From assembly GCA_027020665.1 (NCBI GenBank), contig JALUVJ010000038.1, forward strand, positions 1 to 44,076: a stretch of DNA of 44,076 nt. The letters run 5' to 3'. Under the pieces are notes generated by a model. That model worked only from the letters and a program-made list of their open reading frames with translations, was not told the origin of the DNA and ran no database searches. The position numbers and the translations under genes were made by a program. Positions within the stretch are counted from its first letter, which is position 1, and the number at the start of each line of letters is the position of its first letter. This document shows positions 18,241 to 27,020 of the stretch, one piece after another. This stretch comes from Nitrospira sp. GTDB lineage: Bacteria > Nitrospirota > Nitrospiria > SBBL01 > JAADHI01.

Positions 18241-19542
18241 ATGAATCTCATTTTTTATTTCCTGATCTTTATTGCCTTTTCTTATACTGCGTATCATCAC
18301 TTGACCGGGTTTCCCGCCGCCGATCTTGTTTCACCCATGCAGCTTTTGACCGAAGGCATGATGCAATCGGCAAAGGGTGCGGTGGAGTTGGCGCTGGGCC
18401 TGATCGGCGTGATGGCTTTTTTTCTAGGCCTGATGAAGGTGGCCGAGGCCGGGGGGCTGTTGCAAATGATCGCGCGTCTGGTGCGGCCCGTGATGGTGCG
18501 TTTGTTTCCCGATGTGCCCTCAACGCATCCCGCAATGGGGGCGATGATTCTGAATATCTCAGCCAACGCCCTGGGCCTGGGCAACGCCGCAACGCCTTTC
18601 GGCATTCGCGCCATGCAGGAATTGGATAAGCTGAATTTTCAAAAGGGCACGGCCAGCAATGCGATGGTGCTCTTTTTGGCGATCAATACCTCCGGTGTCA
18701 CACTGTTGCCGACGGGCATCATTGCTTTGCGTGCGGCGGCAGGTTCGAATGACCCCGCCGGAATATTGCCCACGACGCTTTTCGCCACATTGATTTCAAC
18801 CGGGGTCGCAATTTTTGCGGCAAAGTGTTATCAGCGGTTTTCGCCACAGCCGACAAAGGGAGATGTTCCGGCATTCGCTCCATCCGCTCACCCGAATCAA
18901 AGAGATGAAACAGCGGAGGATCTGCCGCCCGAATCCCGGACGGCATACGCAAAACATACGGCTTATGTCGCGCCGGCTGCTTTGATCATCGTCATTGTCC
19001 TGGCTATCGTGTACGGCAGGGCCATCGGGCCTTGGATTATTCCGGGGCTGACCTTGGGCCTGTTGTCTTTCGGTTTTGTGCGCGGTGTTAAAATCTATGA
19101 AGTCTTTGTGGAGGGGGCAAAAGAAGGCTTTCAAGTGGCGATAAAAATCATCCCTTTTTTAGTCGCGATTCTTGTCGCAGTCGGCATGCTGCGCAGCAGC
19201 GGCGCGATGGATTTTTTCATCGCCCTGCTCAGTCCGCTGACCGCCGGTTTCGGATTGCCGGCAGAAGTTTTGCCGATGGCCTTGATGCGACCGCTTTCCG
19301 GCTCCGGGGCCTACGGCCTTGTGGCTGAAACAATCAATAATCCGGACATCGGCCCGGACAGCTACATCGGCTACTTGGTCAGCACGCTCCAAGGTTCGAC
19401 GGAAACGACGTTTTATGTGTTGGCGGTCTATTTTGGCGCGGTGCAAGTACGCAGAACCCGGCATGCCCTGGCAGCGGGCCTGACGGCAGATCTGGCCGGT
19501 ATCATTGCCGCAGTGGCGGCCTGCGCTTATTTGTACGGATAA
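18241..19542 (+). CDS. Nucleoside-recognition domain protein, SpmA-SpmB-like fusion
   Basis: N-terminal half has NISANALGLGNAATPFGIRAMQEL (SpmA-like); C-terminal half has IPFLVAILVAVGMLRSSGAMD...MALMRPLSGSGAYGL...STLQGSTETTFYVLAVYFGAV (SpmB-like). Confidence 0.87.
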   Translation: MNLIFYFLIFIAFSYTAYHHLTGFPAADLVSPMQLLTEGMMQSAKGAVELALGLIGVMAFFLGLMKVAEAGGLLQMIARLVRPVMVRLFPDVPSTHPAMGAMILNISANALGLGNAATPFGIRAMQELDKLNFQKGTASNAMVLFLAINTSGVTLLPTGIIALRAAAGSNDPAGILPTTLFATLISTGVAIFAAKCYQRFSPQPTKGDVPAFAPSAHPNQRDETAEDLPPESRTAYAKHTAYVAPAALIIVIVLAIVYGRAIGPWIIPGLTLGLLSFGFVRGVKIYEVFVEGAKEGFQVAIKIIPFLVAILVAVGMLRSSGAMDFFIALLSPLTAGFGLPAEVLPMALMRPLSGSGAYGLVAETINNPDIGPDSYIGYLVSTLQGSTETTFYVLAVYFGAVQVRRTRHALAAGLTADLAGIIAAVAACAYLYG

Positions 19543-19549
19543 AAAACGC

Positions 19550-21418
19550 ATGAAAATACCTTTTAAACATTGCCTCATCGTGTTTCTACTCTTTCCGCTT
19601 GTCAGTGCGACGGCGGTTTTCTCGCGTGAACATCCTCAGAAACGAATCGAAAAAAAAGAACTCTTTTTGAAATTTAAAAAAGGAGAGACGGTCAAAGGCC
19701 TTCTCATCAGCGGGGCGGACTTGATTGAAATAATCAAAAACACGGATCATGATATTCGTATTGAAGGTTCGACGATTACGCAGGGTTTGGATTTCACTCA
19801 GATCCCTGTTGTTCGGAACAAGATCGACATTGTTCACTCTGAGATCAGCATAAATCGAGAAACCCGCTACGCGGTAAAAGCGGAGGCCGCGCGTTTTCTT
19901 CAGCCGGTTTCTTTTTCAAAAACCTTGTTTAAAGGAAAAACGTCTTTTTCGGGGACAATTTTTAGTCAGGGTATAGGTTTCGATGAGGCCGTTTTCAAAG
20001 AAAAATCTGTCTTTGCATTGACGCAATTTAAAGCGATTGCCGATTTTAGCGGAACAAACTTCGGAGGCGAAACCATCTTTGATCTGGCATCCTTTAAAAA
20101 TAAAACCTCATTTTCGTCGGCGGTCTTTAATAAAAAAACGTCTTTTATTTCAACGACCTTCGAACACGAAGCAAGCTTCAAAGACACTGTTTTTATCGAA
20201 AATGCCTTCTTCCCTGCCGCCACCTTTAAGGCATTGGCCGACTTTTCCCGCAGCATATTTCACAAACTGGCGTACTTTGCATCAACCGTGTTTGAAAAAC
20301 GGCTCACGCTTGAGATGATTGATTTTAGAGAATACGTGGATTTTAGGGATGCGATTATCGGACAGCTTGACTTTAACAGCACGGAAAGCCCCGCCGTGAT
20401 TGTCGGCCGGATTGATTTTAGGCGCGCCATTATTTCGGATGCGCATTTTCAGGATATCTTTTTTGAACAGAACATTGATTTCTCCGATGCGATTTTTATC
20501 CGTGTTTTCTTTAAAGATGTATCTTTCGAGCAGGATGCTTACTTTTTGAGAACCAAGTTTCGATTGCAAACGGCGGTCTATGACACACGATTTAAACAGG
20601 GAGTTGATTTCACCGGAGCCGATCTTCGAAGCAACCAGCAATTCTTGATGTCTTATGTTTTTTTTAACAACTTAAAAATAAGGTGGCAGCAACTTCCGCC
20701 ACTCAAGGTTTGGCAAAATAATGTCGATAAAAAAATGCGGAGTTTTCTCGATATCGAGCGCAGCCGGAAAGCGGGCGGTGAAAAAAAAGAAAACCGTGTC
20801 AAACTCGGAGGCATCGAAAAATTAAACGATGTTGTTTCGAGCCTGGAAAGCAGCTTTCGCAGCAATCGGCAACTTCAAGATGCAAATCGTGCTTATTATG
20901 ATCTTAAAACGCTTGAATTGAATGAAATCCGTCAAGGAAAAACCCTGTGGCAATGGTTTTCTGCGCAACCTGCTTGGGTCATCTGGTGGGCAACAACCGG
21001 CTTCGGCATGCAACTTCCTTGGATTTTGCTCTGGTCTCTTGGCATTAACCTTTTTTTTACGCTCCTTTATTTTTTAGGCGGAGGATTAATCGACGCGCCT
21101 AAGGCGGATGATGCCTTCAAATTGCGTGTGCTTGATTTTCCAAAACGCTATTATGCCGAGCCGGGTTCCGCTTTTTCTTCGGGACGCCCTGAATATTCGC
21201 TGCGCCGGTTTTCGGATTTGTTTTGGTTCAGCGCGGTTATTTTGATCAAAATCGGTTATCGAAACCACCACATCACGGGGAAGTTTTTAGGCAAACTGCA
21301 CTATCGCTGGATCATTCGCCTGGAATGGTTATTAGGGCTTTATTTGCTGCCTGCCCTCTCTTACACCCTGCAAAACGTGGTTCCGGTGGTCAACAAACTC
21401 GTCACGGGTATTTTTTAA
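19550..21418 (+). CDS. Pentapeptide-repeat protein with C-terminal membrane domain
   Basis: Signal peptide; repeats such as FSGTIFSQGIGFDEAVFKEKSVFALTQFKAIADFSGTNFGGETIFDLASFKNKTSF; C-terminal TM helices. Start is an internal Met (MKIPFKHCLIVFLLF). Confidence 0.82.
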   Translation: MKIPFKHCLIVFLLFPLVSATAVFSREHPQKRIEKKELFLKFKKGETVKGLLISGADLIEIIKNTDHDIRIEGSTITQGLDFTQIPVVRNKIDIVHSEISINRETRYAVKAEAARFLQPVSFSKTLFKGKTSFSGTIFSQGIGFDEAVFKEKSVFALTQFKAIADFSGTNFGGETIFDLASFKNKTSFSSAVFNKKTSFISTTFEHEASFKDTVFIENAFFPAATFKALADFSRSIFHKLAYFASTVFEKRLTLEMIDFREYVDFRDAIIGQLDFNSTESPAVIVGRIDFRRAIISDAHFQDIFFEQNIDFSDAIFIRVFFKDVSFEQDAYFLRTKFRLQTAVYDTRFKQGVDFTGADLRSNQQFLMSYVFFNNLKIRWQQLPPLKVWQNNVDKKMRSFLDIERSRKAGGEKKENRVKLGGIEKLNDVVSSLESSFRSNRQLQDANRAYYDLKTLELNEIRQGKTLWQWFSAQPAWVIWWATTGFGMQLPWILLWSLGINLFFTLLYFLGGGLIDAPKADDAFKLRVLDFPKRYYAEPGSAFSSGRPEYSLRRFSDLFWFSAVILIKIGYRNHHITGKFLGKLHYRWIIRLEWLLGLYLLPALSYTLQNVVPVVNKLVTGIF

Positions 21419-21424
21419 GAAGGG

Positions 21425-22228
21425 TTAAAGACCCTCTGATGAAATCTTTGAAAATGCACGGTGCTGCCGCCAAATCATAAATCCCCCCAATAAAATCATG
21501 GGCAGGCTGAGCAGTTGTCCCATTGAAAACGCATTGCCGAGCAAAAGACCGATGTGGGCATCGGGTTCCCGTGTATATTCGACCAAGAACCGGAAAACGC
21601 CGTAGCTTGCGATCATGGCCCAAAAGACGATGCCCGGCGCAAGCCTGCGTTTTGAAAGCACCCAGAGGATCACAAAGAGCACGGCGCCTTCCAATACGGC
21701 TTCATAGAGTTGTGAGGGGTGGCGGCAGACATCCCCGCCGCCCGGAAAGATCATGCACCAGGGTACGCTTGTTTCCCGTCCAAACAACTCCCCATTCATG
21801 AAATTGCCCAAACGCCCCAGGCCCAGGCCGAGCGGCAGGCTGACAACGGCGACATCGGCCACAGGATAAACGGGAAAAGCAAAACGTTTACAAAAATAGA
21901 TTCCGCCCAGGGTTGCCCCGATCAATCCTCCGTGAAAGGCCATGCCGCCTTCCCAAACCGCGATGATTTTTGCGGGATTTTCAAAATAATACGATGGGTT
22001 GTAAAACAAAACATAGCCGAGACGACCGCCCAAAATGACCCCTATAGCGGCATAAAGCATCAGGTCGGAGATCTGCTCTTTTGTAATGGCCAGCTTTTTT
22101 CGCGCCGCAACCGCACGAATAATGAAAATCGCCGAAATAAACGAAATGGCGTACATCATGCCGTACCAGCGAAAAGCGAGCGGCCCGATGCGGAAAAAGA
22201 CAGGATCGATATTGGGGTAAGGGATCAT
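21425..22228 (-). CDS. lgt: Prolipoprotein diacylglyceryl transferase
   Basis: IDPVFFRIGPLAFRWYGMMYAISF, GLIGATLGGIYFCKR, GLGLGRLGNFMNGELFGRET, YTREPDAHIG. Confidence 0.94.
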   Translation of the reverse strand: MIPYPNIDPVFFRIGPLAFRWYGMMYAISFISAIFIIRAVAARKKLAITKEQISDLMLYAAIGVILGGRLGYVLFYNPSYYFENPAKIIAVWEGGMAFHGGLIGATLGGIYFCKRFAFPVYPVADVAVVSLPLGLGLGRLGNFMNGELFGRETSVPWCMIFPGGGDVCRHPSQLYEAVLEGAVLFVILWVLSKRRLAPGIVFWAMIASYGVFRFLVEYTREPDAHIGLLLGNAFSMGQLLSLPMILLGGFMIWRQHRAFSKISSEGL

Positions 22229-22291
22229 TTGATAGCGTGTCCTTGTTGTCGAAGCCAATCAATATAACATAGCGAGAAAATGAAATGGAAG

Positions 22292-22338
22292 AATGCTCCG
22301 ACCGCCCAAAATCGCCGATTTTGGGCGGTCGGAGCATT
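22292..22338. repeat. Perfect 22-bp-stem hairpin with 3-nt loop between lgt and exonuclease genes
   Basis: aatgctccgaccgcccaaaatc-gcc-gattttgggcggtcggagcatt. Confidence 0.85.
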
Positions 22339-22868
22339 TACCAATCCACGGCAACTTTTTTGAGCTGATTTTTTTTATCGTGATAATAAATAAATTGATT
22401 TTTGCAGCCAAAAAGATGGAGGTTGCGGGTAATGCGCACGTCTTCTTTGCAATAAAGCGCAATCTTGGCGAATTTGCCCTCCCGAAACCACTTGAGGGCC
22501 GTCAGCCCGTGTGCGGATTTTCCCGTGTGCAGGGTGGCCCCGGCGACATTGTCCAACTTGAGCCGCAGCCCCGTGCGTTTTTTGAGATCCGCCATGAGGT
22601 CAAAGGAAGGCAAAGTTGAAAAATCGAGTGCGCTGTAATACGAGAGCACCGGGTAGTCAAAGCCGATGATATTGTATCCCACAACAAGATCCGCGGACTT
22701 GAGTTCCGCAATCAGCGCAGGCACGTCCTCTTCTTCAAAGCCCTTAAAGGTTTTTGACGTGCTCGAATAGGTCACGCCAAAAGAAACACGCATCAATTGT
22801 TTGTTGCCCCAGCCCCCCACTTCATCCGCGCTCTTTTGTGTTTCCAGGTCGAAATAAACAATATTCAT
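22338..22868 (-). CDS. RNase H-like / DEDD-family 3'-5' exonuclease
   Basis: NIVYFDLETQKSADEVGG, VVGYNIIGFDYPVLSYY, FDLMADLKKRTGLRLKLDNVAGATL, YCKEDVRITRNL (DxE, D, D motifs). Confidence 0.85.
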   Translation of the reverse strand: MNIVYFDLETQKSADEVGGWGNKQLMRVSFGVTYSSTSKTFKGFEEEDVPALIAELKSADLVVGYNIIGFDYPVLSYYSALDFSTLPSFDLMADLKKRTGLRLKLDNVAGATLHTGKSAHGLTALKWFREGKFAKIALYCKEDVRITRNLHLFGCKNQFIYYHDKKNQLKKVAVDW

Positions 22869-23125
22869 CGATGTTAATGGCTCTTATGTTTTTTTGCTCA
22901 CTCTAGGGGAGGGGTAAAAACATGTCAAGGCGTCTGAAGATCGAAGGGGCATGCATTTGTCTCAATTTACTGCGATAAAAAAGTCGCACTAAAAAATCTT
23001 TAATTTTAAAAGAATATCTTCATTTTGAAGCGTACTTGAAGAAAAACAGCCGCGGTCATTTTTTGCAAAGGCAGAACGCTGAGTTTATAAATGCTTGATA
23101 AACAGGTTGTTTTTTGTAAGTGTTT

Positions 23126-23142
23126 TGGGCACATCCTTTGCA
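23126..23142 (+). promoter_or_regulatory. Candidate sigma-54 -24/-12 promoter upstream of eCIS operon
   Basis: TGGGCACATCCTTTGCA: GG-N10-GC spacing (GG 23128-23129, GC 23140-23141), close to the TTGGCACGNNNNTTGCW consensus. Confidence 0.5.
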
Positions 23143-23289
23143 AATAAATATTTCGTTTTTATACAGTGCCTTATCTTGTTCTCCTAGAGGCACATAGATT
23201 ACCAAAGCGTATCACAGCTTCCTGAAGTGACCCGGTTTTATCGTAACCGCTGATGGGAATATTTATTTTTCAAGGAGGAGGGGAAAGTT

Positions 23290-23529
23290 ATGTCTGTCGA
23301 GATCAAAAACCTGACCAACAGGCCTGTATTAATGCGTTTAAATAGCGGGCGGTCTTTGCATCTTGCGCCGGGCGCCACATCAACCGAGCTTGCGGATACC
23401 GAAATCAGCAATAATGCAAAGGTCGAAAAGCTTACGGGGCGTCATGTGATCGCCTTAAATGCGGTCTCCAAAAGGGCGCACAGAGCGCCAAGTGCAAAGA
23501 AAGCCAAAGCGAAAAAAGCAAAAAAATAG
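23290..23529 (+). CDS. Small eCIS-associated protein with Lys/Ala-rich tail, first gene of the run
   Basis: MSVEIKNLTNRPVLMRLNSGRSLHLAPGATSTEL...KRAHRAPSAKKAKAKKAKK; strong SD (aaggaggagggg); directly precedes sheath. Confidence 0.7.
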   Translation: MSVEIKNLTNRPVLMRLNSGRSLHLAPGATSTELADTEISNNAKVEKLTGRHVIALNAVSKRAHRAPSAKKAKAKKAKK

Positions 23530-23561
23530 CACACACATCTAATCTTAAGGAGGGGGATCAA

Positions 23562-25496
23562 ATGGCGAACGTGTCATACCCAGGCGTTTATGTAGAAGAA
23601 GTATCGAGCGGAATTCGTCCGATTGAGTCCGCCAGCACATCGACCGCAGCTTTTGTGGGCCTTGCGGAAATGGGGCCCGATGATGCAGCACGGCGCGTGA
23701 CCAGTTGGACGGAGTTTCAAAAATATTACGGCGGCTACATGAATGACGGTTATTTGGCTGAGAGCGTTTTTCAGTTTTTTAATAACGGGGGCCGCCAATG
23801 TTATATCGTGCGCATCACGCGTTCGGATGCGGAAACTGCCAGCGTCACGGTTGAAAACCGCGCCGACACACCCCTTGCGGGCCTGACTTTCTCGGCCAAG
23901 AACAAGGGCGCATGGGGCAATTTCCTCTATCTTCAGATCGAGGACGGTTCAACCGACAGCGGCAACACCTTCAGGATCAGCATACGGAAACAAGAGGCGG
24001 TGGACCTTGTTCCGGACGATTTTGCCAATATTGCGCCACTGGAAGTGCATGATAATTTGAGCATGGATTCAGGTGCGCCAAACTACGTGGTGGACGTGCT
24101 GAGCCGGAATTCCAATTTGATCGACGCCGCCGTGGATGCGGCGAATACCAGTCTGCAGCAGGGCTTCCACCGGGGAGACACCGGCCCCACGGTTCCGCCG
24201 GATACGAATTTGAATTTCCAAATCAATCTCGACGGCGACGGCTACCAGTTGGTCACCCTTCCGGCGGCGCTCGGCACGATGGCGGCCGTGGCCGGGGCCA
24301 TCCAAACCGCGGTCACCGGCTTGACGCGGCTTAAAACCAGCACCGACCCCACCGCCTTTACCGGTTTTACTTGTACCCTCGAAGACGCCGGCACCGCGGA
24401 CGAGCACTTGCTTTTAACCTCGGGCACCACTTCGACCACTTCTTCCGTTCGCGTGCAAAACGCCTCCTCGGCCAACGCGGCGGTCAGTTTAAAACTGGGT
24501 GAAGGCAATGGCGGATATTCCGAAGACGGGATCGCCGTCCGTCGCCCCGCAAACGCGGACTCGATTCAAATTGGAGACGCCGCGGTCGAAACACCCGTCA
24601 CCGCGGTCACTTTGGGCAGCGACGGCAGCGCGGCTTTGACCGAACTTTCCTACAGCGCGGGCTTCACGTTGCTGGACAACAAAACCGATTTCAGCCTCCT
24701 GGCCGTGCCGGGTGTCGGCACCGAAACGATGGTGGATCAAGGCATGGCCTATTGTCAAAACCGGCCCCTTCAGGATGTTTTTTATATCGGGGAAATGGAT
24801 CAATTCGACGATGCGCCTTCGGAGGCCGAATCGTTTCGGAATGCCCTGACCGCCCCCAATTCCTATGGTGCCGTTTATTTTCCCTGGATTCAGGCGCTCG
24901 ATCCTTCCGGCGCGTCACCGGAGCCGATCCTGCTGCCCCCCTCGGGGTACATCGCCGGTTTGTTTGCGCGCATCGACGGCAAACGCGGCGTTTGGAAAGC
25001 GCCCGCGGGTACGGAGGCGACCATCAACGGTGCGGTGGGTCTGAGTATCAATCTCACCGACACCGAACAAGGCAATCTCAACAAAATCAATGTAAACTGC
25101 CTGCGCCGCTTCGCCTCCGCCGGCATCGTCTCCTGGGGGGCGCGCACCGTCAGCTCCGATCCCGAATACAAATACGTGCCCGTGCGCCGCACAGCCATCA
25201 TGTTGCGGGTGAGCATCTACAACGGCATTCAATGGGCGGTGTTTGAACCGAACGATGAAGACCTTTGGGCTGCGCTCCGGCTGAACATCGGTTCGTTTAT
25301 GACCACGCTTTTCCGGCAGGGCGCCTTTCAGGGCGCCTCCCCGTCCAAGGCATTTTTTGTGAAATGTGACGGCGAAACGACAACCCAGGCCGACATTGAT
25401 TTGGGCATCGTGAACGTGCTTGTGGGTTTCGCGCCGCTGAAACCTGCGGAATTCGTCGTGGTGAAAATCAGCCAGAAGGCCGGAGAATCTTCGTAA
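23562..25496 (+). CDS. Contractile tail sheath protein (eCIS, Afp/Pvc sheath-like)
   Basis: SYPGVYVEEVSSGIRPIESASTSTAAFVGLAEMGP...NNGGRQCYIVRI...SGYIAGLFARIDGKRGVWKAPAGTEATINGAVGL...VSWGARTVSSDPEYKYVPVRRTAIMLRVSIYNGIQWAVFEPNDEDLWAALR. Confidence 0.97.
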   Translation: MANVSYPGVYVEEVSSGIRPIESASTSTAAFVGLAEMGPDDAARRVTSWTEFQKYYGGYMNDGYLAESVFQFFNNGGRQCYIVRITRSDAETASVTVENRADTPLAGLTFSAKNKGAWGNFLYLQIEDGSTDSGNTFRISIRKQEAVDLVPDDFANIAPLEVHDNLSMDSGAPNYVVDVLSRNSNLIDAAVDAANTSLQQGFHRGDTGPTVPPDTNLNFQINLDGDGYQLVTLPAALGTMAAVAGAIQTAVTGLTRLKTSTDPTAFTGFTCTLEDAGTADEHLLLTSGTTSTTSSVRVQNASSANAAVSLKLGEGNGGYSEDGIAVRRPANADSIQIGDAAVETPVTAVTLGSDGSAALTELSYSAGFTLLDNKTDFSLLAVPGVGTETMVDQGMAYCQNRPLQDVFYIGEMDQFDDAPSEAESFRNALTAPNSYGAVYFPWIQALDPSGASPEPILLPPSGYIAGLFARIDGKRGVWKAPAGTEATINGAVGLSINLTDTEQGNLNKINVNCLRRFASAGIVSWGARTVSSDPEYKYVPVRRTAIMLRVSIYNGIQWAVFEPNDEDLWAALRLNIGSFMTTLFRQGAFQGASPSKAFFVKCDGETTTQADIDLGIVNVLVGFAPLKPAEFVVVKISQKAGESS

Positions 25497-25531
25497 GCTT
25501 GATTTGATTCAGTATTTAAGGAGGAAAAAAG

Positions 25532-26032
25532 ATGGCAAAGTTTACGGTCAATGCGCAGCGTTTTGATCCCTACCGGAATTTCAAATTTAAAATCAAGTGG
25601 GACGGCCAATATGTCGCCGGCTTGAGCAAGTGCAGCGCCCTCAAAAAGACCACCGAAAGCAGCGACTGGCGGGAAGGCGGCGATCCCAGCACGGGCCGGA
25701 AAATTCCGGGAAAAACCTCTTACGAAGCCGTGACGCTGGATGCCGGTGTGACCCATGATACGACTTTTGAAGAGTGGGCCAACCTGGTCAACAATTTTGA
25801 GGGAGACGCCTCAATGTCCCTGAAAAATTTCAGAAAAGATATCACAATTGACGTCTTCAACTTGGGGGGGCAAAAGGTGTTGTCTTACAACGTCTTCCGC
25901 TGTTGGGTGTCCGAATACCAGGCCCTGCCGGAGCTGGACGCGAGCGGCAACGCCATCATGATCCAGACCATCAAGCTGGAAAACGAAGGCTGGCAGCGCG
26001 ATATCTCAGTTACCGAGCCGACAGAGACATAA
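25532..26032 (+). CDS. Tail tube protein (T4 gp19 / Afp1-like)
   Basis: FDPYRNFKFKIKWDGQYVAGLSKCSALKKTTESSDWREGGDPSTGRKIPGKTSYEAVTLDAGVTHDTTFEEWANLV...QTIKLENEGWQRD. Confidence 0.95.
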   Translation: MAKFTVNAQRFDPYRNFKFKIKWDGQYVAGLSKCSALKKTTESSDWREGGDPSTGRKIPGKTSYEAVTLDAGVTHDTTFEEWANLVNNFEGDASMSLKNFRKDITIDVFNLGGQKVLSYNVFRCWVSEYQALPELDASGNAIMIQTIKLENEGWQRDISVTEPTET

Positions 26033-26120
26033 TTAAGGAGGAAGGGGTCGGCCGCAGCGGCGCGTCGAAAGGGATGGAGCGGCCTGCTCTTTGCGGTTTT
26101 TCGGCCCCTGAAGGGCGCAC

Positions 26121-27020
26121 ATGGAACAGCTTGAAGCACTGCTGCCCGGCGGATGGACAGATGACCGCGGTCGGCTTCATCAAAAGGTCGTGCTCAAAAC
26201 CCTCACCGGAAGAGAAGAGATGCTGCTTGCCGAAAACAAGCGGCGCGAAAGCGCATCCCTGGTGACGACGATCTTGCATCGCTGCCTGTTGCAGATCGGA
26301 GAAATCACGGAAATTTCCGAAAGCCTCTGCCGCAACCTGCTCGTCGCAGATCGTCAGTACCTGCTGCTGAAACTCAGGGAACTCACCTTCGGCACAGAAG
26401 TGCGGGCCACCCTGCCCTGTCCCTGGCCGGATTGCGGAAAAAAAGCGGATATCGACTTTTCACTCACCGATCTTCCGGTCACGCCTTCCGTGGATAAAGG
26501 GCCGCATTACCGTATCCCGCTTTCGGAGGACGCAGCCTTCAAAGAAGGTGATCTGATGTATGACGAAGTTGTGTTCCGTTTGCCGACCGGGGCGGATCAG
26601 GAAGTGATCTCCCCGCTGCTGGCGCAAAATGAGGCCCGTGCCTTAAATTGGCTGCTTGAACGCTGTCTGATTTCCATCGGCCCAAACAAAGATCCAAACC
26701 GCGAGATGATCGGCAAGCTGTTGCCAAAGGCCCGGTTTGAAATCGAAAAGGCCATGAGCGCGCTGAGTCCAAAGATTGAATTGGCGTTGAACACGCAATG
26801 TCCGGAATGCGGCCGGGAATTCGCTGCGCCGTTTGATCCTCAGGATTTCTTTTTCGGTGAATTGAGAAGCAGCCGCGACCTGCTCTACCGTGAAGTGCAT
26901 TATTTGGCCTACCACTACCACTGGAGCGAGCGGGAAATCATGGACATGCCCAAAACCCGGCGGCGGGATTACATCGAAATGCTTGCCGATGAAATCGAAA
27001 GGCTGAACAATGCCGTCTGA
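26121..27020 (+). CDS. T4 gp51/gp26-like baseplate protein with paired cysteine motifs
   Basis: WTDDRGRLHQKVVLKTLTGREEMLLAENKR...CPWPDCGKKADIDFSLTDLP...EREIMDMPKTRRRDYIEMLADEIERLN; position after tube is typical. Confidence 0.75.
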   Translation: MEQLEALLPGGWTDDRGRLHQKVVLKTLTGREEMLLAENKRRESASLVTTILHRCLLQIGEITEISESLCRNLLVADRQYLLLKLRELTFGTEVRATLPCPWPDCGKKADIDFSLTDLPVTPSVDKGPHYRIPLSEDAAFKEGDLMYDEVVFRLPTGADQEVISPLLAQNEARALNWLLERCLISIGPNKDPNREMIGKLLPKARFEIEKAMSALSPKIELALNTQCPECGREFAAPFDPQDFFFGELRSSRDLLYREVHYLAYHYHWSEREIMDMPKTRRRDYIEMLADEIERLNNAV

